In this document: positions 39,721 through 48,975 of the stretch, piece by piece | How positions within the stretch are numbered: the first letter of the stretch is position 1 | Layout of the letters: every line of letters begins with the position of its first letter | NCBI GenBank assembly: GCA_001897445.1 | Contig: MKSX01000016.1 | Span: 1-64,000 of the forward strand | Direction of reading: 5' to 3' | Origin: Alphaproteobacteria bacterium 33-17 | Lineage (GTDB): Bacteria > Pseudomonadota > Alphaproteobacteria > Rickettsiales > 33-17 | Length of the DNA stretch: 64,000 nucleotides | Notes under the pieces: model-generated | Told to the model about the DNA's origin: nothing | What the model saw: only the letters and a program-made list of their open reading frames with translations | Database searches by the model: none | Program-made: the position numbers and the translations under genes

Positions 39721-40659
39721 TTACATTGCAAGGAATGCTTCAATTTCTTCTGGTGTGCCAACATTTATTGTCTGAATTGTTGGTGCAACCCTTTTAATAA
39801 TGCCTGAAAGCACTTTACCAGCACCTATTTCAATTACATGTGTAATACCATCGCTCTGAAGCTTAAGCACTGATTCCCTGAATCTTACTCTTCCTGACAC
39901 CTGCTTTACTAATAAATCGCGCGCTAAGTTTGAATCGTTACAAATATCTGCGGTAACGTTAGCTATGATTGGAATAATCATATCGCCAAGCTGTTCTTTT
40001 GCTAAAGCTTCTTCCATAACTTTTTGGGCTGGTAACATAAGTTCACTATGAAATGCTGCGCTTACCGGGAGTTTTACTGATCTTTTGCCGATCTCTGTAG
40101 CTTTCGCAATGGCTAGCTCTAAACCTTCTAAATGACCACTTATCACAATTTGTCCTTCAGCGTTATCATTTGCTACCTGGCATATGTGACCCTGGCTTCT
40201 GCCATAAGATGCTATCATTTCAGCTGTTTCTATATCGCAGCCAAGTAATGCAACCATTCCGCTTGTGCCTTTTGGTGCTGCTTCCTGCATGGCTCTGCCT
40301 CTGATTCTGAGTAATCTTGCGCTTTGTTCTACTTTAAACATTTCAACTGCGGTGAGTGCGCTGTATTCCCCAAGAGAATGCCCAAATGCCAGAGATACTT
40401 TATTTTTTAAGTTATAACCCGCCTGTTTTTTAAGAATATTTATAACAGCCATAGAAACAGCCATTAAAGCGGGCTGCGCATTTTCTGTCATTGTTAGTTC
40501 TTCCTGAGTACCAGTAAAAATTAAATTTGATAGATTTTGTTTTAAAGCTTCGTTAGTTTCCTCAAATACTTCGCGAGCTTCACTAAAATTATCATATAAA
40601 GATTTTCCCATTCCAATAGACTGTGAACCCTGACCTGGGAAAGCAAATGCAATTTTCAT
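39721..40659 (-). CDS. fabD: malonyl-CoA:ACP transacylase
   Basis: 312-aa enzyme loading malonyl groups onto acyl carrier protein for fatty-acid synthesis. The nucleophile is in GHSLGEYSAL, the N-terminal FAFPGQGSQSIGM is typical, and the catalytic histidine lies in SAAFHSELM. It is transcribed divergently from the transglycosylase gene. The fatty-acid genes acpP, fabG, fabF are not adjacent. Confidence 0.95.
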   Translation of the reverse strand: MKIAFAFPGQGSQSIGMGKSLYDNFSEAREVFEETNEALKQNLSNLIFTGTQEELTMTENAQPALMAVSMAVINILKKQAGYNLKNKVSLAFGHSLGEYSALTAVEMFKVEQSARLLRIRGRAMQEAAPKGTSGMVALLGCDIETAEMIASYGRSQGHICQVANDNAEGQIVISGHLEGLELAIAKATEIGKRSVKLPVSAAFHSELMLPAQKVMEEALAKEQLGDMIIPIIANVTADICNDSNLARDLLVKQVSGRVRFRESVLKLQSDGITHVIEIGAGKVLSGIIKRVAPTIQTINVGTPEEIEAFLAM

Positions 40660-40733
40660 TTAAACCTCTCTTCCTAAATAGCAAAATTTAGATTATAATA
40701 TAAATTAGATCTCGAAAATGTATATAATATATC

Positions 40734-42662
40734 ATGCTCAAAATTACCAGCTTAATTGTCCTAATGGGATTTTTGTCTTTGAATCAAGCCACTGCTGCTG
40801 ATACAAATGCAAAAGCCTTAATAAATGCTTATAAAACAAATAACTGGTCTTATTTAACTAAAGTTTCAAAAACTTCTAAAAACTTAGAATACTCTCTTTT
40901 AAGCAAATGGCTATATGTAAAAGACTCTAAAAGTAATGCTTCATTTGAAGAAATTGCTAATTTTATTTTGAAATACCCTGATTTCCCTGAACATAAAAAG
41001 ATAAATGCTTTAGCTGAAAGCAAGATGTCATACAACAGCGATCGTAAAATAGCTGAAAAATTTTGCAAAAGTATTACTCCATCACACGGTAATGCGCATA
41101 AAGTTTGTAATGTTTTGCATGCTAGTAACACTAAAGAAAATAGTAAAAAAATTATTTTTATTAAAAAAGCATGGGTAAATGGTGATTTTTCCAGTAAAGA
41201 AGAGCAGGAATTCATCCAAAAATATAGTAAAATATTACAAGAAAGTGATCATTATCAAAGAGTTATGAGACTACTTTGGCAAGATAAAACAACTGCTGCT
41301 AAAAACATATATAGTAAACTTTCAGCAAGTCATAAGGTTTTATATGATAATATTAAACAGATTAGAGCAAATAAACCGCCAAAAATTGCACCTGAACATT
41401 ATAAAAACCCATTAGTTATATATAGTTTAATAAAGTTTTATAAAGAAAGAGGGCATACAGATAGAGTAGATGATTTGCTTATTCAGGCAGGAAAAAACGT
41501 TCCATATCCTGAAAAATGGATTGGTATTAGAAAGCTCAGAGCCAGAGAAGCAATTAATCTAAAAAATTATAAAGAAGCTTATAATATTATTAAAAATCAT
41601 GGACTTACAGAAGGTGTAGATTTTGCTGATAGCGAGTGGTTAAGTGGTTGGCTTGCCCTAACATACTTAAAAGACTATAAAACTGCTAGTCAGCACTTTG
41701 CGCGTATGTATAACGGTGTAAAATATACTATGAGTAAGGTAAGGGCTGCATACTGGCTGGGTATGGCTTATAAAAAAGCGGGAAATAATGAAGAAAGCCA
41801 TAAATGGTTTGAAGTGGCGGGACAACACCCTGAGCAGTTTTTTGGACAAATTGCATTATTTAAGCTAGGTAAGAAAAATTTTAGTTTACCTGCTGCTCCA
41901 AAAATCGATAAGGAATCTGCTTCTAGAGCAGAAGGTAATGTAAAATATAAAATAGCTAAAATACTACTTGGCGTTAAAGAGGGTGGGGTAGCAAAGCAAT
42001 TTCTTAATTCATCAGTCAGGCATTCAAAGTCTAAAGCTGAAAGTTACATGTATGCTAAATTGCCATTAAGCTATAACTTGAAAAATATTACTGTTGAAGT
42101 TGCTAAAGAGGCGGCACAAAAAGGGCATTTATTTTACGATATTGGTTATCCAAGGATTAAACTTAATTTTAACCCATTAATTGAAAAAGCTATTATATTT
42201 GCAATTACAAGACAGGAAAGTAATTTTTACCAATATGCAAAAAGTTCAGCTAATGCTCTCGGTATGATGCAGCTTTTACCGTCTACGGCTAAGCAGAATG
42301 CAGCTCAGCTGGGAGTTCAGTACAGTTTGAAAAGCTTAACATCTGATCCTCTATATAATATGAACCTAGGTCAGTTTTATCTGCACAAGCTTTTAAATGC
42401 ATACGATAGTAACCTTTATCTGACTTTTATGGGATACAACGCAGGAACAGGTAATGTAAGGAAATGGCTTAAAATGTTTGGAGATCCAAGTAAATTTACT
42501 GATTTAGATAAGGTTATAAACTGGATAGAATCCACTCCATTTAATGAAACTCGTAATTATGTGTACAGAATACTTGAAAATTTACAGGTTTATCGCTATA
42601 TATTAAATTCCAAAAATGGCATTCAGCCAATTGAAATTCAAGAAGATTTGCTTAACTATTAA
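40734..42662 (+). CDS. slt: soluble lytic murein transglycosylase (Slt70-like)
   Basis: 642-aa periplasmic enzyme cutting peptidoglycan. A signal peptide (LKITSLIVLMGFLSLNQATAADT) precedes a helical superhelical domain (20-450) and a C-terminal lysozyme-like domain: ITRQESNFYQYAKSSANALGMMQLLPSTA contains the catalytic glutamate, with NLYLTFMGYNAGTGNVRKWL following. Architecture and length match Slt70. Hairpin at 42746-42773 could end its transcript. Confidence 0.9.
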   Translation: MLKITSLIVLMGFLSLNQATAADTNAKALINAYKTNNWSYLTKVSKTSKNLEYSLLSKWLYVKDSKSNASFEEIANFILKYPDFPEHKKINALAESKMSYNSDRKIAEKFCKSITPSHGNAHKVCNVLHASNTKENSKKIIFIKKAWVNGDFSSKEEQEFIQKYSKILQESDHYQRVMRLLWQDKTTAAKNIYSKLSASHKVLYDNIKQIRANKPPKIAPEHYKNPLVIYSLIKFYKERGHTDRVDDLLIQAGKNVPYPEKWIGIRKLRAREAINLKNYKEAYNIIKNHGLTEGVDFADSEWLSGWLALTYLKDYKTASQHFARMYNGVKYTMSKVRAAYWLGMAYKKAGNNEESHKWFEVAGQHPEQFFGQIALFKLGKKNFSLPAAPKIDKESASRAEGNVKYKIAKILLGVKEGGVAKQFLNSSVRHSKSKAESYMYAKLPLSYNLKNITVEVAKEAAQKGHLFYDIGYPRIKLNFNPLIEKAIIFAITRQESNFYQYAKSSANALGMMQLLPSTAKQNAAQLGVQYSLKSLTSDPLYNMNLGQFYLHKLLNAYDSNLYLTFMGYNAGTGNVRKWLKMFGDPSKFTDLDKVINWIESTPFNETRNYVYRILENLQVYRYILNSKNGIQPIEIQEDLLNY

Positions 42663-42701
42663 TAATTGTTGCAAAATGGTAAAGTTTGCTATAATTTAAT
42701 C

Positions 42702-42730
42702 TTGACTTTTAATCATTTTTTAGATATATT
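42702..42730 (+). promoter_or_regulatory. candidate promoter P1 upstream of ctrA
   Basis: TTGACT (42702-42707), 17-base spacer, TATATT (42725-42730). Transcripts from here would carry a leader of about 200 bases. Confidence 0.5.
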
Positions 42731-42745
42731 AGCTTTCTACATACA

Positions 42746-42773
42746 AAAAATACGCTCAAAAGAGTATTTTTAA
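42746..42773 (+). terminator. hairpin in slt/ctrA gap (terminator or attenuator)
   Basis: AAAAATAC-G-CTC pairs with GAGTATTTTT with one bulged G and an AAAA loop, followed by T-rich sequence. It fits the end of slt, but if promoter P1 is active it would lie early in the ctrA leader. Confidence 0.5.
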
Positions 42774-42813
42774 TAAAAAAATACAACTATTTGTAAAGTT
42801 TTAAAAATAAATG

Positions 42814-42842
42814 TTGATATTTTAAAACATGCGTTGTATTTA
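42814..42842 (+). promoter_or_regulatory. candidate promoter P2 upstream of ctrA
   Basis: TTGATA (42814-42819), 17-base spacer, TATTTA (42837-42842), about 94 bases before the ctrA ATG. Confidence 0.4.
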
Positions 42843-42859
42843 TCATTTTTAAAAATATG

Positions 42860-42901
42860 TTGCCTAATTGGCAATAACGAAATACTTTTTTGTGTTCGTT
42901 A
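42860..42901. promoter_or_regulatory. two inverted repeats before ctrA
   Basis: TTGCC-TAATT-GGCAA (42860-42874) is directly followed by TAACGAA (42875-42881) and its inverse TTCGTTA (42895-42901). They lie 34 bases or more upstream of the ATG and may be protein-binding sites or leader hairpins. Confidence 0.4.
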
Positions 42902-42935
42902 CAAAAAATTAGAACTTTTAAAGGAGAAAGAATAA

Positions 42936-43712
42936 ATGAGAGCTTTACTTATTGAAGACGATCCATCAACAGCCCGTTCAATTGAACTAATGTTAGATGC
43001 TGATAACATAAAGTGCGACATTGCAACTTTAGGTGAGGAAGGATCGCAGTTAGGAAAAGTATATGATTATGATATCATTATTCTAGACCTCATGCTTCCA
43101 GATATTAACGGGTATGAAGTGCTTTTAAGATTAAGAAGTAATAAAGTACAAACTCCTATTCTTATTCTTTCTGGTTTATCTGCTGCAGAACAAAAAGTAA
43201 AAGGTCTTGGTTTTGGTGCTGATGATTATGTTACAAAGCCATATGACAGAAGCGAATTATTAGCAAGAATTCATGCTATTGTACGTCGTTCAAAAGGTCA
43301 TGCTGATTCTGTAATCAGATTTGACAAAGTTACAATCAACTTAGATACAAGATCTGTAGAAGTTGACGGAAATATTTTACATCTTACAGGTAAAGAGTAC
43401 CAAATTATCGAGCTTTTAGCTATGCACAAAGGTACAACTCTTAAGAAAGAAGATTTCTTAGGTCACTTATACGGTGGTGTTGATGAGCCAGAATTAAAAA
43501 TTATCGACGTATTTGTATGTAAGTTACGTAAGAAACTTGCTGATGCATCAGGTGGTTTAAATTATATTGAAACTGTTTGGGGTAGAGGCTACATGCTTAA
43601 AGAAAACCCTACACTTGTTGATAATAATGAAAGTGATGACATGGTAGCAGTTGATCCGGTTGGTTCAGAAGCTCCTGCTGGGAGACCTACTACTGTTGGT
43701 GCTCCTAGATAA
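42936..43712 (+). CDS. ctrA: cell-cycle response regulator CtrA
   Basis: 258-aa OmpR-type regulator. The receiver has the acidic pocket and phospho-acceptor Asp51 ([10 protein letters not shown]), and the winged helix ends [30 protein letters not shown], which are CtrA signatures. It controls division and flagellar or envelope genes in alphaproteobacteria; in Caulobacter Asp51 is also the phosphorylated residue. The C-terminus ([16 protein letters not shown]) differs from the Ala-Ala tail that marks CtrA for proteolysis there. A strong AAGGAGAAAG site precedes the ATG. The leader is long. Confidence 0.96.
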   Translation: MRALLIEDDPSTARSIELMLDADNIKCDIATLGEEGSQLGKVYDYDIIILDLMLPDINGYEVLLRLRSNKVQTPILILSGLSAAEQKVKGLGFGADDYVTKPYDRSELLARIHAIVRRSKGHADSVIRFDKVTINLDTRSVEVDGNILHLTGKEYQIIELLAMHKGTTLKKEDFLGHLYGGVDEPELKIIDVFVCKLRKKLADASGGLNYIETVWGRGYMLKENPTLVDNNESDDMVAVDPVGSEAPAGRPTTVGAPR

Positions 43713-43734
43713 GTCTATCACAAAGTAATAAAAT

Positions 43735-43767
43735 AAAAAAGCGCCATAATAAAGGCGCTTTTTTTAT
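43735..43767 (+). terminator. terminator of ctrA
   Basis: GCGCC (43741-43745) and GGCGC (43754-43758) form a short GC stem bracketed by A-tract and a T-tract. Confidence 0.88.
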
Positions 43768-43860
43768 TTTATATATAAAAAAAACAAATGAGAGTAGACA
43801 GTTAATTTTTTAACTATTATAATTAATTAGATGTACCAATTAATTAATCAAGGGGTTAAT

Positions 43861-44262
43861 ATGCCTAGCTCACATACATACCATATATTTGTTAGAGAAA
43901 CTTTTTCCGAAACTGATCAGCGCATTGAAGTTATAGAGCAAAATACAGGTTTTAATTTAATTTTAGAGACTGCTGTAGAGAATTTGGAGGGAGCTATAGA
44001 CTATGCGGCTGACGATTACTCAAACCCCTTAGAAGCTGCAATAAATATCATTTATGATAATTTTGATAAAAGCCGCGCAAAATTTACTATGGACTTTAAT
44101 AGTGAGGTTCTTTTGTGTCAGGCATCTCGGATTGATAAGGATGTAATTGAGGCAATAGTAGAGATTCAGGAAAATATATCAGATCTAAAGTATAACTACA
44201 AATATACTCCAATATCTAATGGTGATACTGATGGTATTGCAGAGTGGGAATTTGTTATATAG
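43861..44262 (+). CDS. uncharacterised 133-aa protein
   Basis: Not recognised. Soluble, acidic, with two helix-rich halves (AVENLEGAIDYAADDYSNPLEAAINIIYDNFDKSRA). The start ATG 43861 is chosen because AAGGGG lies about 5 bases before it; an upstream ATG at 43831 has no such site. Stand-alone gene between ctrA and a convergent zinc-ribbon protein gene. Confidence 0.65.
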   Translation: MPSSHTYHIFVRETFSETDQRIEVIEQNTGFNLILETAVENLEGAIDYAADDYSNPLEAAINIIYDNFDKSRAKFTMDFNSEVLLCQASRIDKDVIEAIVEIQENISDLKYNYKYTPISNGDTDGIAEWEFVI

Positions 44263-44332
44263 TAAATATCGTAACTTTATATTTTAGTACTATAAAAATT
44301 ATATATTACTAATAGCTAAACTTGAATACAGG

Positions 44333-45010
44333 TTATCTAAGACCTATAGCAAATTCAAGCTTACTTGCAATATCAAGTTCAACAAAATTCATAAGTTCGG
44401 GGTTAAACCAAATCTTCATAGGGAATTTTATATCTATAGATTCGCCTGGCTCTATATATTTTGCACCTGTATATGGGAAAATTTGTTTTACTAGTTCATT
44501 ATTATTGCGATCTTTAATAGTAACCCTTAAAAATACAGCATCAACAGGCTTATTAGAGTCATTTATCATATTGCCACTAAACACAAGGAAATTACCGTTA
44601 GTAGTTAAGGTTTTCTGAATTGTAAGATCAGCAAACTTCATACTTGTAGTATTACTATAGCCTATAGAATCATAAAAACCTTCAAACTTAGCGGTAAGAC
44701 CTAGATTATCTCTATAAAAAATAAGCATAGTAAAACTAAGCATTATAACGCCAATAAAGAAAAACACTATTTTTGGAATATATTGAATGATTAGTGCTTT
44801 TGTAGGAATTCCAAGCTTTCCTTCTCCTGGGTCTTTAATAAATTTATCAATGTTGATTTCTTCTTTTTTAGCCGTGGTAAATGAAAAGTCAGGATGTTCC
44901 TGATGCCACTCATTCTTACATTTACTGCATCTTACTTTTCTACCTCTTGGAGGTAAAATATTGTTATCTAAGCTAAATCTTGAAAAACATGAGGGGCAAG
45001 TAACAATCAT
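44333..45010 (-). CDS. MJ0042-type zinc-ribbon membrane protein
   Basis: 225-aa protein. It opens IVTCPSCFSRFSLDNNILPPRGRKVRCSKC, the MJ0042 zinc-ribbon with two CxxC pairs, then a linker, one membrane helix (IVFFFIGVIMLSFTMLIFY, near residues 100-118) and a C-terminal DUF3426-type domain (KTLTTNGNFLVFSGNMINDSNKPVDAVFLRV). ATG 45010 is chosen over an in-frame ATG 36 codons upstream because GGA precedes it and the protein then begins at the ribbon. Such proteins may be envelope-linked regulators; the function is unknown. Confidence 0.82.
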   Translation of the reverse strand: MIVTCPSCFSRFSLDNNILPPRGRKVRCSKCKNEWHQEHPDFSFTTAKKEEINIDKFIKDPGEGKLGIPTKALIIQYIPKIVFFFIGVIMLSFTMLIFYRDNLGLTAKFEGFYDSIGYSNTTSMKFADLTIQKTLTTNGNFLVFSGNMINDSNKPVDAVFLRVTIKDRNNNELVKQIFPYTGAKYIEPGESIDIKFPMKIWFNPELMNFVELDIASKLEFAIGLR

Positions 45011-45249
45011 GTGATTTTCCAATAAAAAATTTAATATTACCACGATTATATGATTATTTCTGGCAGCACGCAATTCGTATTTTATTGATTTACATGACTT
45101 TTTAGATAAATATCGCATTTTATTATAAATTAAAGCTTTAATCGTTAATTTAATTTAACTATTTTTATTCTTAAAAAATGTCAAAAATCTTTATTTGTTA
45201 ATTAATTTATTTTAAAATATATATTGAACCTACAATAAAGAGGCATCAA

Positions 45250-46083
45250 ATTAATTACGGACTTTTAAATGTTGGAGTTTTAGAAGATCGCTTTCATATT
45301 TTAGAGCTTATTCGCGGCTACTTTGGAGCGGCCCATATAAAGTTTACAGAAAGTCAGGAAATCGAGAACAATAGAGATTTGTTCTCTGCTTTTAATATGG
45401 TGGTAGTATCAGAGCCTAAAATTAAACTATATGGTCAGTTAATAAATGATAATGCTGATAAATATTTTAAAATTATTGTTTTAAAATGTATTGAAGATAG
45501 TATGGCTATTCAGAAAGAACTTAATAATCTTCCAAACGTAGTCGAAATTGAGACCACAAATCCAGCCACTTTTACTAAAACACTAAATGATATAATTTTT
45601 GAAATTTCTATAGATAATTTATTGGAAAGATTTGGGTCAATTTCATTGTCATTTTCAAAGCCATCTGAGATAGATTATATTGCTCAGGTTTTATGTAGAA
45701 TTTTCCCAGATGCAGATAGAGCAAGACTGGGCATGCACGAAATTATGATGAATGCAATAGAGCATGGTAATTTAGGAATTGAGTCGAAAAGGAAAAATGA
45801 GCTTTTATCAAAAGGTATATATACAGATGAGATTAGTAAACTTATAAACACAACACAAAAAACTGCAAATATTGACATAAGAAAAGAAGCTGGAAAGGTA
45901 AGCATTACAATAACAGATGAAGGGAGAGGCTTTGACTGGAAAACATTTCTTTCTAAAACCCCCAGGCTTGATGGAATTTCAGGCAGAGGTCTTGCCATCG
46001 CAAAAAATATTGCTTTTGATGAACTCAGTTTTAATGAACAAGGTAATCAGGTAAAAGGTGTAATGTATGACACAAGAAAATAA
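45250..46083 (+). CDS. ATPase-domain (RsbW/HATPase_c_2-like) regulator, probably ATT start
   Basis: The C-terminal half is a GHKL ATPase: N box MHEIMMNAIEHGNLGI, G1 TDEGRGFDW and G2 GISGRGLAIAKNIA. It resembles anti-sigma kinases. The N-terminal part looks like a degenerate receiver (VGVLEDRFHILELIRGY, later MVVVSEPKI, IIVLKC). The frame is open from 45202 without ATG, GTG or TTG until a TTG at 45379. AAAGAGG at 45237-45243 is 6 bases before ATT 45250, so I place the start there. If the TTG is used instead, 43 residues of apparent receiver-like sequence are lost. The last 17 bases overlap the next gene. Confidence 0.7.
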   Translation: MNYGLLNVGVLEDRFHILELIRGYFGAAHIKFTESQEIENNRDLFSAFNMVVVSEPKIKLYGQLINDNADKYFKIIVLKCIEDSMAIQKELNNLPNVVEIETTNPATFTKTLNDIIFEISIDNLLERFGSISLSFSKPSEIDYIAQVLCRIFPDADRARLGMHEIMMNAIEHGNLGIESKRKNELLSKGIYTDEISKLINTTQKTANIDIRKEAGKVSITITDEGRGFDWKTFLSKTPRLDGISGRGLAIAKNIAFDELSFNEQGNQVKGVMYDTRK

Positions 46084-48634
46084 CATTGAAACATTACCCT
46101 TTGAAAATCATACATACTGGATGTGGGATGTAAATACCAATACTTTCCAGATTGCAGACGGTGTATTAAAATTACTAGGATATACACGCGATGCTATAAG
46201 TAACTTTGATTCTTGGAGTAAGCTCATACATATTGGTGATTATAATATGGTGATGAGTATTTTAAAGGAATTTATTAGACAAAATGAAAACAATACCATT
46301 GAATTTGATGCAAGGTTTATGCATAAAAACGGTTCTACCGTATATTTTCATTGTAAATGTGTAGCTGAAATAGAGCTTGGTAGGATTGTCAAAGTTTGTG
46401 GCGTCCAAAATGATGTAACAGAATATAGAAAAACTATAGATCGCATATTGTTTATTCAGAAAATAGCAGGCGTCATCACTTGGGAATATGACGTATTTAC
46501 AAATCTGGTTATGCTATCAAATGATTTTCTTGAACTTATTGGTCCAAGTAGTCGTATAAACATGGTTACTCTTGATGAATTTGTTGAAATGATTTATCCA
46601 GATGACCGAACAAAATTTTTGAGTACAATTAATATTATACTTGGTAATAAACCATGCTTGCCAGAAGTAATAAGGTTTATAACTATGGATACAAGTAAAA
46701 GGTATTTTCAGGTTCATACAAAAATTTCTTATGATAATTTAGAGAGACTTAAAAGTATTATTTTTGTATCGCAAGATATTACCTTTTCTAAGCTGACAGA
46801 AGAGCAGCTAATGCAAACAAACCAAATGTATGATTTTTTAATAAATTCAACAGAAGATGGCATTTGGGACTGGAACATTGATACGGATGAAATATGGTTT
46901 TCGCCTAAATGGAAAGAAATGCTTGGTTATGCATACGAAGAGCTGCCTAATCATGTATCTACATGGAAAAAACTTATACATCCTGATGATATAGACAGAA
47001 GCTTTAGAATATTAGAACAGTACAAACAAGGTTTTATTGAAGAGTTTAATATAAAACAGAGATATTATCATAAAGATGGATCTATTATGCATGTGTTATC
47101 GCGTGCAAAAATAATGCTTAACAATAAAAGACAAAAACGCTTGGTAGGTTTTCATACTAATATTACAGAGCTTCAGAATGCTTTAGATTTAGCTCAGCAG
47201 GCTAGTAAAAGTAAATCATTATTCCTGGCTAATATGAGCCATGAAATAAGGACGCCATTGAACGGGATAACTGGCTTAAGTCATTTAATGCTCGATACAA
47301 AGCTTGATCATAAACAAAAAGGACTAATGAGCAATATTATTGCTTCATCACAAATTTTATTAGATATAATTAATGATATTCTTGATTTTTCAAAGATTGA
47401 AGCTGGTAAGATTGATTTAGACAGATCTGAGTTTAATTTATTAAACGTTATAAAAGATACTGTAAAAATCTTCTCTTATCAAATATCACAAAAGAAAATC
47501 GAGCTATTTATAGACTACAATCTGCCTGATAATTTTCAAATTGTAAGCGATAGCTTCAAAATTAAACAGATAGTTCAAAACTTCACCAGTAATGCTGTAA
47601 AATTCACCTCTAAAGGTCATGTAATTATTTCTGTTATACTTGAAAAAATCGATGAGATGAATTCAAGAGTTTTAATTAGCGTAGAAGATGAAGGAATAGG
47701 TATAGAAGAGTCTAAAATAGGGCAAATATTTAAGGAATTTACTCAGGCAGATAGCAGTACAACAAGAAAATATGGTGGTACCGGATTAGGTCTTGCAATC
47801 ACAAAGCAACTTGTAGAAATTATTGGTGGTAAACTTGTTGTAACAAGTGAGATAAGTAAGGGTTCTAAATTCTGTTTTTCTCTACCTATTGATAAAAAAC
47901 CCGTGTTATTACCAAAAATTAAAAATGATTTTACCATTGGGTTTGTAAATGGTTCGCAAAAAATTCAAAATATTCTAGGTAGACTGGAAGAAGAGTATAA
48001 TGTTGTTATTAATCCTGCTATTGAAAATATAAAGTCATTAAACGCAATAGTTATAGATGACAATCATTCTGAGTTTAGTAACTATTTAAATATAGCTCAA
48101 AAGGAAAATATTAAATGCGTACTTGTATGCCATGTTAATAACATGATAGAGCAAGATGAAAATGATAAATTAACTATAATAAGCAAGCCTTATAGTATAT
48201 ATAATATAGTAAAAATCTTTGCAAAAAAATCTGAGGCAGAAGTAGTAAAAATTAACAAAAAAATCTTTGATAATAAGAGTATTCTAATAGTTGAAGATAA
48301 TCCTATTAATCAGCAAGTTTTATCTAAAATGTTAGAAAAATTCCAAATTAAATGCGAAATTGCAGCAAATGGTTTAGATGCAGTAAATGTATATTCTGAA
48401 AAAAAGTATGACCTTATTTTTATGGATTGTCAAATGCCAGTTATGGATGGGTTCGAATCCACCAGACGAATTAAGCAAATCAATAAAGACCAAATTATTG
48501 TAGCAATTACAGCGAGTGCAACAAAAGAAGAAAAAGATAAATGTTTTGAAGCTGGTATGAATGACTTTATTGCAAAGCCATTTGTACCCGGAGACCTTGA
48601 GAATGTATTAAATAAGTATTGGAGTGCATCATGA
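46067..48634 (+). CDS. hybrid sensor histidine kinase with three PAS domains
   Basis: 855-aa cytosolic kinase. Three PAS domains occupy about 10-125, 130-250 and 255-375 (LINSTEDGIWDWNIDTDE is the third). HisKA begins near 385 with phospho-acceptor His392 in ANMSHEIRTPLNG. The ATPase domain shows VQNFTSNAVKFTS, DEGIGIEESKI and YGGTGLGLAI. After a degenerate receiver (about 640-735) comes a receiver with acceptor Asp787 in DLIFMDCQMPVMDG. No membrane segment is visible, so the signal is intracellular. It overlaps the ATPase gene before it and the HPt gene after it. Confidence 0.92.
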   Translation: MTQENNIETLPFENHTYWMWDVNTNTFQIADGVLKLLGYTRDAISNFDSWSKLIHIGDYNMVMSILKEFIRQNENNTIEFDARFMHKNGSTVYFHCKCVAEIELGRIVKVCGVQNDVTEYRKTIDRILFIQKIAGVITWEYDVFTNLVMLSNDFLELIGPSSRINMVTLDEFVEMIYPDDRTKFLSTINIILGNKPCLPEVIRFITMDTSKRYFQVHTKISYDNLERLKSIIFVSQDITFSKLTEEQLMQTNQMYDFLINSTEDGIWDWNIDTDEIWFSPKWKEMLGYAYEELPNHVSTWKKLIHPDDIDRSFRILEQYKQGFIEEFNIKQRYYHKDGSIMHVLSRAKIMLNNKRQKRLVGFHTNITELQNALDLAQQASKSKSLFLANMSHEIRTPLNGITGLSHLMLDTKLDHKQKGLMSNIIASSQILLDIINDILDFSKIEAGKIDLDRSEFNLLNVIKDTVKIFSYQISQKKIELFIDYNLPDNFQIVSDSFKIKQIVQNFTSNAVKFTSKGHVIISVILEKIDEMNSRVLISVEDEGIGIEESKIGQIFKEFTQADSSTTRKYGGTGLGLAITKQLVEIIGGKLVVTSEISKGSKFCFSLPIDKKPVLLPKIKNDFTIGFVNGSQKIQNILGRLEEEYNVVINPAIENIKSLNAIVIDDNHSEFSNYLNIAQKENIKCVLVCHVNNMIEQDENDKLTIISKPYSIYNIVKIFAKKSEAEVVKINKKIFDNKSILIVEDNPINQQVLSKMLEKFQIKCEIAANGLDAVNVYSEKKYDLIFMDCQMPVMDGFESTRRIKQINKDQIIVAITASATKEEKDKCFEAGMNDFIAKPFVPGDLENVLNKYWSAS

Positions 48635-48975
48635 GTGAAATTAACATAGATACTTTTAATGAACTTAAAGAAATTATGGAGGATAATTTTAATTTTTTAA
48701 TTGAAAATTATATTAAAACAACTTCCAGACTTTTAGATGAACATAAAAATGATCTAAATGCCAAAGATTATAATGCTATAAAAATAAAGGTGCATTCTAT
48801 TAAGTCATCCAGTCAGCAAATCGGAGCGATGGAGCTGGGCGAAATGTCTAAGAAAATTGAACTTGATATTATAAATAATCAGGTTACAAATATTGAAAGT
48901 CAAATGAATGATTTGGTTTCTAAGTACAAGCTTGTTGAAGCAGAGCTAAAAGGATTAATAGGCAGTGGATCATAA
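48631..48975 (+). CDS. HPt-domain phosphotransfer protein
   Basis: 114-aa four-helix phosphotransfer protein; the phospho-acceptor is His55 in VHSIKSSSQQIGA. It would pass phosphate from the receiver of the kinase to a response regulator. GGAG seven bases before ATG 48631 defines the start, which overlaps the kinase by 4 bases. The next gene overlaps its end by 11 bases. CtrA lies 5 kb upstream as a possible recipient; this link is inference. Confidence 0.88.
   Translation: MSEINIDTFNELKEIMEDNFNFLIENYIKTTSRLLDEHKNDLNAKDYNAIKIKVHSIKSSSQQIGAMELGEMSKKIELDIINNQVTNIESQMNDLVSKYKLVEAELKGLIGSGS

Noticed and set aside
42746-42773. Attenuator peptide gene in the ctrA leader
   Set aside because: No short reading frame with a ribosome site or repeated codons accompanies the hairpin.
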